This document shows, piece after piece, positions 1 to 5,516 of a DNA stretch of 5,516 bases. A model generated the notes under the pieces. The model had not been told where the DNA came from, ran no database searches, and saw only the letters and a program-made list of their open reading frames with translations. The position numbers and the translations under genes were made by a program. The stretch is from Anaerolineaceae bacterium (GTDB lineage Bacteria; Chloroflexota; Anaerolineae; Anaerolineales; Anaerolineaceae). Each line of letters starts with the position of its first letter. Positions within the stretch are counted from its first letter, which is position 1. The DNA lies in NCBI GenBank assembly GCA_028714615.1, contig JAQTMA010000267.1, forward strand, positions 1 through 5,516, given 5' to 3'.

Positions 1-1
1 G

Positions 2-1147
2 TTACCGGTTACGCTCCGCGACCAGTTATTCCACGACATTCTGGATGATATGCTTGGGTATGGCCCAATCCAACCATTTTTGGAAGATGCGACCATCACG
101 GAAATTATGATTAACGGATCGAGTAAGATTTACATCGAACGAGAAGGCAAACTGATCAAGACCGGCATTCATTTTGAAAATGATGCGCAAGTGTATCATC
201 TGATCGATAGAATCATTCTCCCCTTGGGCCGGCGAATCGATGCAGATAGCCCTACTGTTGACGCTCGCTTGCCCGATGGCTCGCGGGTTAATGCCGTTGT
301 ACCACCAGTAGCTATTGACGGTCCTTCAATCACCATCCGCAAGTTCCGCAAAGATAAATTATCGATGGACCAATTGATCGAGCTCGGCTCGATTACCCAT
401 AACGTAGCATCCTTCCTTCAGGCTTGCGTGGTTTCGCGGTTCAACATACTCATCTCAGGCGGAACTGGTTCAGGAAAAACCACGCTGCTGAATGTCGTCT
501 CCAGCTTTATCCCCGAGACAGAACGCATCGTCACGATTGAAGACGCTGCCGAGCTTCAATTGCAGCAAGACCACGTTGTCCGGCTAGAGACCAAAGCCCC
601 AAATGTCGAGGGTACCGGAGTGGTCACCGTCCGCGACCTGGTCCGCAATGCCTTGCGTATGCGGCCTGATCGGATCGTTGTTGGAGAGTGCCGGGGGGGC
701 GAAGCCCTGGATATGTTGCAGGCTATGAATACGGGGCATGACGGGTCGCTCACCACCCTACACGCCAACGCACCAAGGGATGCTCTGTCGCGCCTGGAAA
801 CCTTGTGCATGATGGCGGGAATGGAATTGCCGCTCAAGGTATTACGGGAACAAGCCGCTTCTGCCATCGACCTGATCGTTCAATTGTCCCGGATCAAAGA
901 TGGCTCCCGCAAAATCACCCAGGTCACAGAGGTGGCGGGGATGGAAGGCGAGACCATTGTATTAACGGATATCTTTAAGTTTGAGCAATCTGGGACCGGT
1001 CCCAACGGAAAAGTCATCGGGGAGCTTAGGCCAACCGGTATCCGCCCACTCTTCTCCCCACGGTTGGAGGCGGCTGGGTTTAAGCTTGGCCCTGAGGTTT
1101 TCGGAGCCAGCCTTTCCGATATGATGAATACAAACCGCCGGCGCTGA
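2..1147 (+). CDS. cpaF: CpaF/TadA-type secretion ATPase, 5'-truncated by the window edge
   Basis: This is the C-terminal part of a type II/IV secretion ATPase of the CpaF (TadA) family, the cytoplasmic hexameric motor that powers assembly of Tad/Flp-type pili. The frame is open from base 2, and the residues before the first Met (codon at 50) already match the family: an [15 protein letters not shown] segment followed by TEIMING. The true start therefore lies upstream. Numbering from that Met, I see Walker [10 protein letters not shown] at 137-145, the Asp box TIEDAAEL at 162-169, Walker B with [15 protein letters not shown] at 205-219 (catalytic Glu 213), and the His box [14 protein letters not shown] at 229-242. 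The C-terminus ([16 protein letters not shown], 320-335) is the usual CpaF ending, so the 3' end is complete. All catalytic motifs are intact. The usual tadB/tadC partners do not follow; the next gene is a regulator with its own promoter-like sequence. The family call is secure; which pilus or secretion system it drives cannot be seen here. Confidence 0.95.
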   Translation, partial: LPVTLRDQLFHDILDDMLGYGPIQPFLEDATITEIMINGSSKIYIEREGKLIKTGIHFENDAQVYHLIDRIILPLGRRIDADSPTVDARLPDGSRVNAVVPPVAIDGPSITIRKFRKDKLSMDQLIELGSITHNVASFLQACVVSRFNILISGGTGSGKTTLLNVVSSFIPETERIVTIEDAAELQLQQDHVVRLETKAPNVEGTGVVTVRDLVRNALRMRPDRIVVGECRGGEALDMLQAMNTGHDGSLTTLHANAPRDALSRLETLCMMAGMELPLKVLREQAASAIDLIVQLSRIKDGSRKITQVTEVAGMEGETIVLTDIFKFEQSGTGPNGKVIGELRPTGIRPLFSPRLEAAGFKLGPEVFGASLSDMMNTNRRR

Positions 1148-1165
1148 GGTCAAATCTGCTAATAA

Positions 1166-1174
1166 TGCTATAAT
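1166..1174 (+). promoter_or_regulatory. Extended -10 promoter for the HTH-TPR unit
   Basis: TGCTATAAT is a perfect extended -10 element (TG, one base, TATAAT). It lies about 70 bases before the ATG of the HTH gene and just after the cpaF stop codon. No good -35 hexamer sits 16-18 bases upstream, which is common when the TG extension is present. Transcription would start near 1181, giving a leader of about 60 bases. This is a sequence match only. Confidence 0.55.
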
Positions 1175-1194
1175 ACCGCTATCAACGCAATCCC

Positions 1195-1219
1195 GAATGG
1201 TACCTCCTGATCTCCATTC
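1195..1219 (+). repeat. 6-bp inverted repeat in the leader of the HTH gene
   Basis: GAATGG (1195-1200) is mirrored by CCATTC (1214-1219) around a 13-base loop that contains ACCTCCT (1202-1208), which resembles an anti-Shine-Dalgarno sequence. It lies between the predicted transcription start and the AGGAAGG ribosome site (1231-1237). It could be an operator for the regulator that follows or a leader hairpin. At this length it could also be chance. Confidence 0.25.
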
Positions 1220-1243
1220 CGATCCGACCGAGGAAGGTTCCTT

Positions 1244-1918
1244 ATGCAACCCAAAGCATCGAAAATTCGTGCGAAGAAACTGGGTATCCTGATCTATGAT
1301 GCTCGGCTTGCTGCTCGCCGCAGTCCTGGAGAATGCGCCAGTGCTATTGGAGTGACTCAGGAAAAGTACGCGGATTATGAATCTGGAGGGGATTCTCCCT
1401 CCTTACCCGAGTTAGAAGCTTTGGCTTACTTTCTCGATGTTCCGTTGGACCACTTTTGGGGAAGCCAATCACTCTCGGAAAAGCAATCTCCTGACCACCC
1501 AATTGATATTATTCGATTGTTGGCTTTACGCCAGCGGATGATCGGCGCTCTTCTACGCCAGGCTCGGGATAACTCCAACCTGACCCTTGCTGAGGTCGCC
1601 CAAAAAAGTGGCATCCCAGAAGACCAGGTGAAAGCTTTCGAGCGGGGAGAGCAACGCATCCCCATCCCGGAGTTGGAACTCCTGATCAATTGCACCGGAA
1701 GCCATCTGGATGAATTCATGGACAAAAATGGCCCTGTCGGCCAGTGGCGGGCTGACCAGCAAACCACTGCCAGATTCTTAGAGCTGCCGACGGACTTGCG
1801 TGATTTCGTTAGTAAACCAGTGAACCGCCCTTATGTCGAGCTGGCCTTCCGGCTCAGCGAGTTATCCGTTGAACGCCTGCGCGCTATCGCTGAAGGCTTG
1901 CTGGAGATCACTTATTAA
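1244..1918 (+). CDS. Tandem helix-turn-helix XRE-family transcriptional regulator
   Basis: A 224-residue cytoplasmic DNA-binding protein with two Cro/C1-type (XRE) HTH domains in one chain. The first spans about residues 12-72 (LGILIYDARLAARRSP, then AIGVTQEKYADYESG, ending LDVPLDHFWG). The second spans about 98-160 (MIGALLRQARDNSNLTLAEVAQKSGIPEDQVKAFERGEQ, ending HLDEFMD). Both keep the classic pattern of a recognition helix followed by (Y/F)E-x-G and a PELE(A/L)L helix, so neither looks degenerate. Residues 165-224 form a probably helical tail ending in LSVERLRAIAEGLLEITY, with no recognisable ligand domain. The start is supported by AGGAAGG six bases before the ATG. A TPR protein gene begins 5 bases after the stop, so the two are almost certainly cotranscribed. 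Two HTH domains in one chain suggest binding as a pseudo-dimer to a direct or inverted repeat (inference). The target genes are unknown. Confidence 0.9.
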   Translation: MQPKASKIRAKKLGILIYDARLAARRSPGECASAIGVTQEKYADYESGGDSPSLPELEALAYFLDVPLDHFWGSQSLSEKQSPDHPIDIIRLLALRQRMIGALLRQARDNSNLTLAEVAQKSGIPEDQVKAFERGEQRIPIPELELLINCTGSHLDEFMDKNGPVGQWRADQQTTARFLELPTDLRDFVSKPVNRPYVELAFRLSELSVERLRAIAEGLLEITY

Positions 1919-1923
1919 AACCA

Positions 1924-2469
1924 ATGGGAAACATACTGACTTCTGCAGAATTAGCCGTCAGCCATGGGAAAACGGCCTTCCAGTCGGGTGAGTATGCAAC
2001 GGCTGCACGCTACTTCGCTGATGCAGCCACGGCGTACGACCAATCCGGTGATGCCGTCCAGGCGGCTGAACAGGCGAACAACCGTTCCGTCGCTCTGTTG
2101 AAAGCGGGAGACCCGCAATCAGCCTGGAGCATTTCCAAGGGCACCGACCAGATCTTTGCATCGGTCGGTGATTTGCGTCGCCAGGGACTGGCATTAGGGA
2201 ATCAGGCGTCAGCGTTAGAAGCTCTCGGTAAACTCGATGAAGCCGAAGAACATTTTTCTCAGGCAGCCGACATTTTGAAAGCTGCTGGCGAGCAAGACCT
2301 ACGGGGGGTTACTTTACAATCCTTGTCGGCGGTCCAGTTGCGCAGGAAGAACCAGTATGGGGCTTTGGCGACGATGCAATCTGCCCTGGCATCCAAGCAA
2401 CAGCTCACTGCCTCGGAAAGTCTCTTAAAGCGATTAATCCGTTTTGTATTCAACCTGCTCAACCGTTAG
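1924..2469 (+). CDS. Small tetratricopeptide-repeat (TPR) protein, partner of the HTH regulator
   Basis: A 181-residue helical-repeat protein, probably a protein-protein interaction adaptor. Four repeats are visible at about 8-45, 48-85, 88-125 and 128-160. Their period is exactly 40 residues: turn glycines fall at 22, 62 and 102 (SGEYATA, AGDPQSA, LGKLDEA), with Lys142 at the fourth position, and a second set falls at 42, 82 and 122 (SGD, VGD, AGE). This longer spacing resembles the TPR_12/MalT-like class rather than the 34-residue canonical TPR. The C-terminus (166-181, SLLKRLIRFVFNLLNR) is hydrophobic and basic and could be an amphipathic capping helix or a membrane-contact helix. There is no signal peptide, so it is likely cytoplasmic. 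The gene starts 5 bases after the HTH gene with no strong ribosome site of its own (GGAG lies 17 bases upstream), which suggests translational coupling. Its specific role is unknown; a regulatory partnership with the HTH protein is inferred from position. Confidence 0.85.
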   Translation: MGNILTSAELAVSHGKTAFQSGEYATAARYFADAATAYDQSGDAVQAAEQANNRSVALLKAGDPQSAWSISKGTDQIFASVGDLRRQGLALGNQASALEALGKLDEAEEHFSQAADILKAAGEQDLRGVTLQSLSAVQLRRKNQYGALATMQSALASKQQLTASESLLKRLIRFVFNLLNR

Positions 2470-2486
2470 TGATCGGTTCATCCTAA

Positions 2487-2510
2487 CCCTGGTCATTATT
2501 TCCCCTGGTC
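2487..2510 (+). repeat. Short direct repeat CCCTGGTC x2 upstream of the GNAT gene
   Basis: CCCTGGTC occurs at 2487-2494 and again at 2503-2510, 16 bases apart start to start, in the 62-base gap before the acetyltransferase gene. The spacing is about one and a half helical turns. It could be a regulator binding site, but eight bases in two copies may be coincidence. No convincing promoter or terminator was found in this gap. Confidence 0.2.
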
Positions 2511-2531
2511 GTCGTGGATTGATATTTTCGT

Positions 2532-3419
2532 ATGCCCATCCTGCGTACTGCTCCAACCATTCGTCCAGCAACAACCGCTGACTTCTCCCGCTTGTCCCAT
2601 CTCGTTAACTACGCATCTTACGTTCACCGGCACCTGGATTGGAAGCCACCACTCGACTGGCTGCCTCAACAACCATTCCTGATCGCCGAGCATCAGGGGC
2701 TCATTCAATCAGCTCTCGCCTGCCCCACCGACCCACCGGGGATTGCCTGGATTCGCTTGTTCTGCGCATCAGGATCCCTGGCAGCCCAAGATTACTTTGA
2801 CATGCTCCTCCGAACAGCTCAGGAACAAATTGCTGGCTATGCCACAATCGCAGCCATTGCCCTCCATGATTGGTTCGCCGGTATTCTGAATAATTATGGT
2901 TTTTCGATTCCTCAAAGAATCGTTGTATTAGAATGGAGCAATCGATCCCTACCAGCCCTTTCGCCGCAAAAAGTCGGGGAAATTCGCACTATGGAACCCG
3001 AGGATCTTGCGGCCGTTTGTGAACTGGACAAAGAAGCATTCGCACCCCTTTGGCATAATTCGCTGGAAGGGCTTTCGACTGCATACCGCCAATCTGCCTG
3101 GGCTACTGTTGTGGAAGATCACAACGAGATCGTTGGATATCAAATCAGCACCGCGATACCCCTCAGCGGGCATTTAGCCAGGTTAGCAGTTCGGACAGAC
3201 CTCCGGCATACCGGTATCGGAGCAGCGCTCGTTTTGGATCTCATCCGTCATTTTCTTCGAGATGGCGCCTGGAGGGTTACGGTGAACACCCAGGATGACA
3301 ACCTGGCTTCATTATCTCTGTATGAAAAGCTCGGTTTTCATCGCACCGGAGAAACCTTCCCGGTATTTGTGCTTCAACCTGGACAAGGGACTGCCTTTAT
3401 GGGAGAATTCAAAACGTGA
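2532..3419 (+). CDS. GNAT-family N-acetyltransferase with two GNAT-like halves
   Basis: A 295-residue cytoplasmic protein of the Gcn5-related acetyltransferase superfamily, which transfers an acyl group from acyl-CoA to an amine. The C-terminal half (about 150-285) is a clear GNAT domain. It starts with IRTMEPEDLAAVCELDKEAF, has a beta-strand VVEDHNEIVGYQIS at 193-206, the acetyl-CoA pyrophosphate-binding motif A LAVRTDLRHTGIGAALV at 218-234 (R225-x-x-G228-x-G230), and motif B NLASLSLYEKLGFHRTGE at 257-274. The N-terminal half (about 9-135) begins in the same way (TIRPATTADFSRLSHLVNYA) and ends with a GFSIPQRIVVLEW strand, but it lacks any R/Q-x-x-G-x-G motif. It looks like a degenerate second GNAT fold. 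The substrate cannot be predicted. The ATG has no good Shine-Dalgarno sequence, but the family-like IRPATTADF shortly after it supports the start. It follows the TPR gene by 62 bases. Confidence 0.88.
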   Translation: MPILRTAPTIRPATTADFSRLSHLVNYASYVHRHLDWKPPLDWLPQQPFLIAEHQGLIQSALACPTDPPGIAWIRLFCASGSLAAQDYFDMLLRTAQEQIAGYATIAAIALHDWFAGILNNYGFSIPQRIVVLEWSNRSLPALSPQKVGEIRTMEPEDLAAVCELDKEAFAPLWHNSLEGLSTAYRQSAWATVVEDHNEIVGYQISTAIPLSGHLARLAVRTDLRHTGIGAALVLDLIRHFLRDGAWRVTVNTQDDNLASLSLYEKLGFHRTGETFPVFVLQPGQGTAFMGEFKT

Positions 3420-3479
3420 TATTCTCATAGGTCATTGGGACGATCCATGATCCCGGAGAGACCATTTTATGGAGGTTAA

Positions 3480-4187
3480 ATGAGTAAGCGTGAGGAGTTG
3501 AGAGAGAAGAAACACCGCCAGCAGCAACGCCAGCGGAGCATTATGATTGTCGGAATTGCAGTTGTCGCCATCGGTTTTGCTGCATTTTTAATTATTCCAG
3601 GCATTGTTGCCAATTCAAAACCGGTAGGCGCGATTGTCACTGTTACCCCCCTCCCCTACCCTAACCCCCAAAAGTCAAGCATCGGAGATCCAAACGCTCC
3701 TGTAAAAGTGATTGAATACTCGGATTTCCAATGCCCTTATTGTAAACAATTCGAGGATGACCACATGGCCAGTCTGGTGTCTGGCCTGATCGCGACCGGG
3801 AAAGTTTATTTTACCTACCTTCCCTGGCAGATTATTCCTGGGACCGAATCGAACTCAGCCGCAGAAGCCGCCATGTGCGCCGCAGACCAAAACAAGTTCT
3901 GGGAGTACCATGATATTTTATTCGCTAATCAAGGCGCAGAGAATTCAGGCCAATATACCGATAAGCGTTTGAAAGCTTATGCAGAAGCGGTCGGGCTGGA
4001 TATGAACAAGTTCAATTCTTGTTATAGCAACCAAAGCTTCAAGAATCTGCTTGCCCAGTACCAGGCTCAAGGAGTTCAGCAAGGGGTTTCCGGAACGCCT
4101 AGTTTCTCGATCAACGGGAAACTGATTGAATATCAGAATCAACAGGACATTATCGACGCCATTAATGCGGCGGTCCAGGGAAAGTAA
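3480..4187 (+). CDS. Membrane-anchored DsbA-family thiol oxidoreductase (thioredoxin fold)
   Basis: A 235-residue extracytoplasmic disulfide oxidoreductase or isomerase of the DsbA/BdbD-like family (Thioredoxin_4 type). A very basic N-terminus (KREELREKKHRQQQRQR, 3-19) precedes one transmembrane segment at about 21-43, indicating an N-in, C-out anchor without a lipobox. A Pro/Thr-rich linker (52-66) leads to the catalytic domain. That domain starts SIGDPNAPVKVIEYSDFQCPYC with active-site Cys85-Pro-Tyr-Cys88. It continues with the helical insert AAEAAMCAADQNKFWEYHDILF (128-148) and the cis-proline loop GVSGTPSFSINGKLI (202-216, Thr206-Pro207), and ends with a C-terminal helix. Two further cysteines, Cys133 and Cys181, sit where related proteins often carry a second, structural disulfide. 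GGAGG four bases before the ATG fixes the start. No VKOR or DsbB reoxidation partner is in the window. The fold and redox role are confident; its client proteins are unknown. Confidence 0.93.
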   Translation: MSKREELREKKHRQQQRQRSIMIVGIAVVAIGFAAFLIIPGIVANSKPVGAIVTVTPLPYPNPQKSSIGDPNAPVKVIEYSDFQCPYCKQFEDDHMASLVSGLIATGKVYFTYLPWQIIPGTESNSAAEAAMCAADQNKFWEYHDILFANQGAENSGQYTDKRLKAYAEAVGLDMNKFNSCYSNQSFKNLLAQYQAQGVQQGVSGTPSFSINGKLIEYQNQQDIIDAINAAVQGK

Positions 4188-4217
4188 TTGACCAACCTAA
4201 CCAATTTTCGGATGGGT

Positions 4218-4255
4218 TGAGATGAAACACCGGGTGCTTCCGGTATTTCATTTCG
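4218..4255. terminator. Imperfect inverted repeat between convergent genes, possible bidirectional terminator
   Basis: ATGAAACACCGG (4222-4233) pairs with CCGGTATTTCAT (4240-4251) with one C-A mismatch and a six-base loop. The stem extends outward through G-U and A-U pairs to about 4218/4255. It lies 30 bases after the dsbA-like stop and overlaps the last codons and stop of the DUF554 gene on the other strand, so its position suits both genes. Neither strand shows a strong U-tract after the stem, so classical intrinsic termination is uncertain. Confidence 0.45.
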
Positions 4256-4955
4256 CCAGGGCAGCCAGGATTGCAACCAGAGCAGGGGCGATCACCAGGG
4301 CGGGGAGAAAATTTCCAACCCGCATCTTCTTGATTTCCAACAGGCTGCTGATGGCGATGCCGGCCAGGATGACTCCACCGGCTGCGTTCATCTCTGCCAT
4401 CATCGCCTGGGTTACCACGGATTGGACTTGTGCAGCCAGGAGAGTCAATCCCCCCTGGTAGACCAGAATGACCAATGAGGAGAACAACACCCCGATCCCG
4501 AGGTTGGACGCAAAAGCCAGCGCTGCAAACCCATCCAGCACAGCTTTCACCGCCAATATCGAATAATCACCACTCAAGCCATTTTGGATCGAGCCCAGGA
4601 TGGTCATAGGGCCTACACAGAAGACCAGGGAGGCGGTCAAGAAACCGCGAGCGAAGCGATTATCTTGTTCGCCGTTTCCCTGGTCGAAACGCTTTTCGAG
4701 GGCAGTTCCCAGCCGTTGAAGCCCGTCTTCAATCCCCCACCACTCTCCCAGTAAGCCACCCGCCAGAATCGCGCCCAATACCACGATCTCATTCGTTGTG
4801 GCTAAGAACATCTTGATGCCGAATACCAACGTAAAAAGGCCTAACCCGGAGATCACCGTACCTCGGATTCGCTCAGGCAGTCGCCTTCCGAGTTGGAGGC
4901 CAAGAAAACCCCCAATCATCACGGTTGCAATGTTGAGTAGGGTTCCGATCATCAT
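4248..4955 (-). CDS. DUF554 family integral membrane protein (YdfK/YqgA-like)
   Basis: A 235-residue polytopic inner-membrane protein of the DUF554 family, whose function is not established as far as I know. Hydrophobic segments fall at about 3-21, 34-51, 55-71, 103-122, 134-150, 153-173, 192-207 and 215-233. Family hallmarks are visible: the opening MIGTLLNIATVMIGGFLGLQLG, a GEWWGIE motif at 70-76, the conserved core VFCVGPMTILGSIQNGLSGD at 111-130, and KAVLDGFAALAFASNLGIGV at 137-156. The length is normal for the family and there is no sign of truncation. It overlaps the upstream adenosyltransferase gene by four bases (ATGA), so the two are probably translationally coupled. Two consecutive ATG codons (4955 and 4952) are both possible starts; the AGGG of the preceding codons fits the second slightly better. 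The link to cobalamin metabolism rests only on position. Confidence 0.93.
   Translation of the reverse strand: MMIGTLLNIATVMIGGFLGLQLGRRLPERIRGTVISGLGLFTLVFGIKMFLATTNEIVVLGAILAGGLLGEWWGIEDGLQRLGTALEKRFDQGNGEQDNRFARGFLTASLVFCVGPMTILGSIQNGLSGDYSILAVKAVLDGFAALAFASNLGIGVLFSSLVILVYQGGLTLLAAQVQSVVTQAMMAEMNAAGGVILAGIAISSLLEIKKMRVGNFLPALVIAPALVAILAALAK
4952..4955 (-). promoter_or_regulatory. ATGA stop-start overlap coupling the ATR and DUF554 genes
   Basis: On the minus strand the adenosyltransferase ends GGA-TGA, and the ATG of the DUF554 gene uses the A of the GGA codon. The stop and start therefore share four bases. This arrangement normally means reinitiation by the same ribosomes and stoichiometric expression of neighbouring genes. 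If the second ATG at 4952 is used instead, the genes share only one base. Confidence 0.6.
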
Positions 4956-5509
4956 CCCTGGTCCGTTCTGGCCAGAGTTGGAGCGCTTTTACCCCCATCT
5001 CGATTTTCCGCTAACTCTAGTAGGAAGCAAAAGGTGGATAACCGGTTGAGATACCGTAAAAGCTCAGGATTGTGAATATCCCCGCGATAGAATAGATCAA
5101 CGATGCGCCGCTCAGCCCTCCGGGTAGCCGTCCGCGCCAGATCCAGGCAGGCTGCGGCGAATGTGTCGCCAGGGAGGATGAAGTCCCGTGGTGCAGGGAC
5201 GGAATGCCCCAACTGATCGGTCAAAGCTTCCAACCAGGCCACGCGCTCGGCGCTGATCGTTAGAAAGCGGTCCTTGTTTTCGGAACCGGCCGCAACCTCG
5301 GTCATCATCGAATAGAGATCGCGCTGAACCTGGAGAATCCAATGAGCGGCGCCTTTGGAGCGACAAACAGACCGGGCCAGTCCGAGAGCGGACGTCGCTT
5401 CATCCAAAGATCCCAGCGCTTCGATACGCGCGTCGTTTTTCCTGAGCCGACCTTCACCTAAAATGCCGGTAAAGCCATCATCTCCCGAATGCGGCTCGTT
5501 CGGGTTCAC
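4952..5509 (-). CDS. pduO: PduO-type cob(I)alamin (corrinoid) adenosyltransferase
   Basis: A 185-residue cytoplasmic enzyme of the PduO/MMAB-type ATP:corrinoid adenosyltransferase family, which transfers adenosyl from ATP to cob(I)alamin to make coenzyme B12. Family features in order: the glycine-rich ATP loop SGDDGFTGILGEGR (8-21), IEALGSLDEATSALGLAR (29-46), DFILPGD (109-115), the signature LARTATRRAERRIV (124-137), and LLRYLNRLS (150-158). From memory of the Lactobacillus reuteri PduO work, Asp36, Phe110, Arg126, Arg130, Glu133 and Asn155 correspond to its cobalamin- and ATP-site residues, so the core site appears intact. Two oddities: the usual T-(R/K)-T before GD is P-H-S here, and the usual NRLSD is NRLST. 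The start used is GTG at 5509, only 7 bases from the window edge. The frame stays open to the edge and no ribosome site can be seen, so an upstream start is possible. The next gene (DUF554) overlaps by ATGA. Confidence 0.87.
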   Translation of the reverse strand: MNPNEPHSGDDGFTGILGEGRLRKNDARIEALGSLDEATSALGLARSVCRSKGAAHWILQVQRDLYSMMTEVAAGSENKDRFLTISAERVAWLEALTDQLGHSVPAPRDFILPGDTFAAACLDLARTATRRAERRIVDLFYRGDIHNPELLRYLNRLSTFCFLLELAENRDGGKSAPTLARTDQG

Positions 5510-5516
5510 GCTGGGA

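Noticed and set aside
962..1249. Minus-strand open frame of 95 codons spanning the cpaF end and the intergenic gap
   Set aside because: It is antisense to conserved cpaF sequence and to the promoter and leader of the HTH gene, with no recognisable motif in its product.
2461..2478. AACCG/CGGTT inverted repeat at the end of the TPR gene as a terminator
   Set aside because: Only five base pairs with an eight-base loop and no following T-run; too weak to call.
3437..3454. GGGA/TCCC and GATC/GATC short repeats before the DsbA-like gene
   Set aside because: Four-base stems with competing pairings and no T-run; expected by chance.
3420..3479. Promoter for the DsbA-like gene (TATTCT or ATTTTAT as -10)
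   Set aside because: No acceptable -35 partner or TG extension at suitable spacing for either candidate.
3469..3483. Tiny frame ATG-GAG-GTT-AAA-TGA overlapping the start of the DsbA-like gene
   Set aside because: A four-codon leader would use the GGAGG that is needed as the ribosome site for the real gene; it is most simply chance.
4222..4461. Plus-strand open frame of 79 codons
   Set aside because: It lies antisense within the well-supported DUF554 gene, its arginine-rich and proline-rich product resembles nothing, and its start falls inside the hairpin without a ribosome site.

Overview
The window fits an Anaerolineae-like member of the Chloroflexota, or a similar environmental bacterium. 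That assignment is inferred from gene style only: a tandem-HTH regulator paired with a small TPR protein, a membrane-anchored DsbA-like protein, a Tad/CpaF-type ATPase, and a PduO-type adenosyltransferase coupled to a DUF554 membrane protein. No rRNA, tRNA, CRISPR array, insertion sequence or phage gene is visible. Coding density is high, and no stretch over 300 bases lacks a gene.

Layout. Five genes lie on the plus strand and two on the minus strand, converging near 4188-4250. (1) 2-1147: the 3' part of a CpaF/TadA secretion ATPase whose 5' end lies outside the window. (2) 1244-1918 and 1924-2469: a two-gene unit of a double-HTH XRE regulator and a four-repeat TPR protein, separated by 5 bases and preceded by a good extended -10 promoter. 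(3) 2532-3419: a double-GNAT acetyltransferase with only its C-terminal half recognisably active. (4) 3480-4187: a membrane-tethered DsbA-like thioredoxin-fold protein with a CPYC site. (5) On the minus strand, a PduO-type cob(I)alamin adenosyltransferase (5509-4952) overlaps a DUF554 integral membrane protein (4955-4248) by ATGA. An imperfect inverted repeat lies at the convergence point.

How they relate. The best supported functional units are the HTH-TPR pair and the ATR-DUF554 pair. The CpaF ATPase implies a type IV pilus-like (Tad) secretion system encoded upstream, because no tadB/tadC homologue follows it here. The GNAT and DsbA genes share a strand with the HTH-TPR pair but are separated from it and from each other by about 60 bases, so a common operon is possible but unproven. 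Nothing here is clearly a new system. The most worthwhile leads are the HTH-TPR pair as a possible split sensor-regulator, and the adenosyltransferase with an altered ATP-binding N-terminus coupled to an uncharacterised membrane protein.
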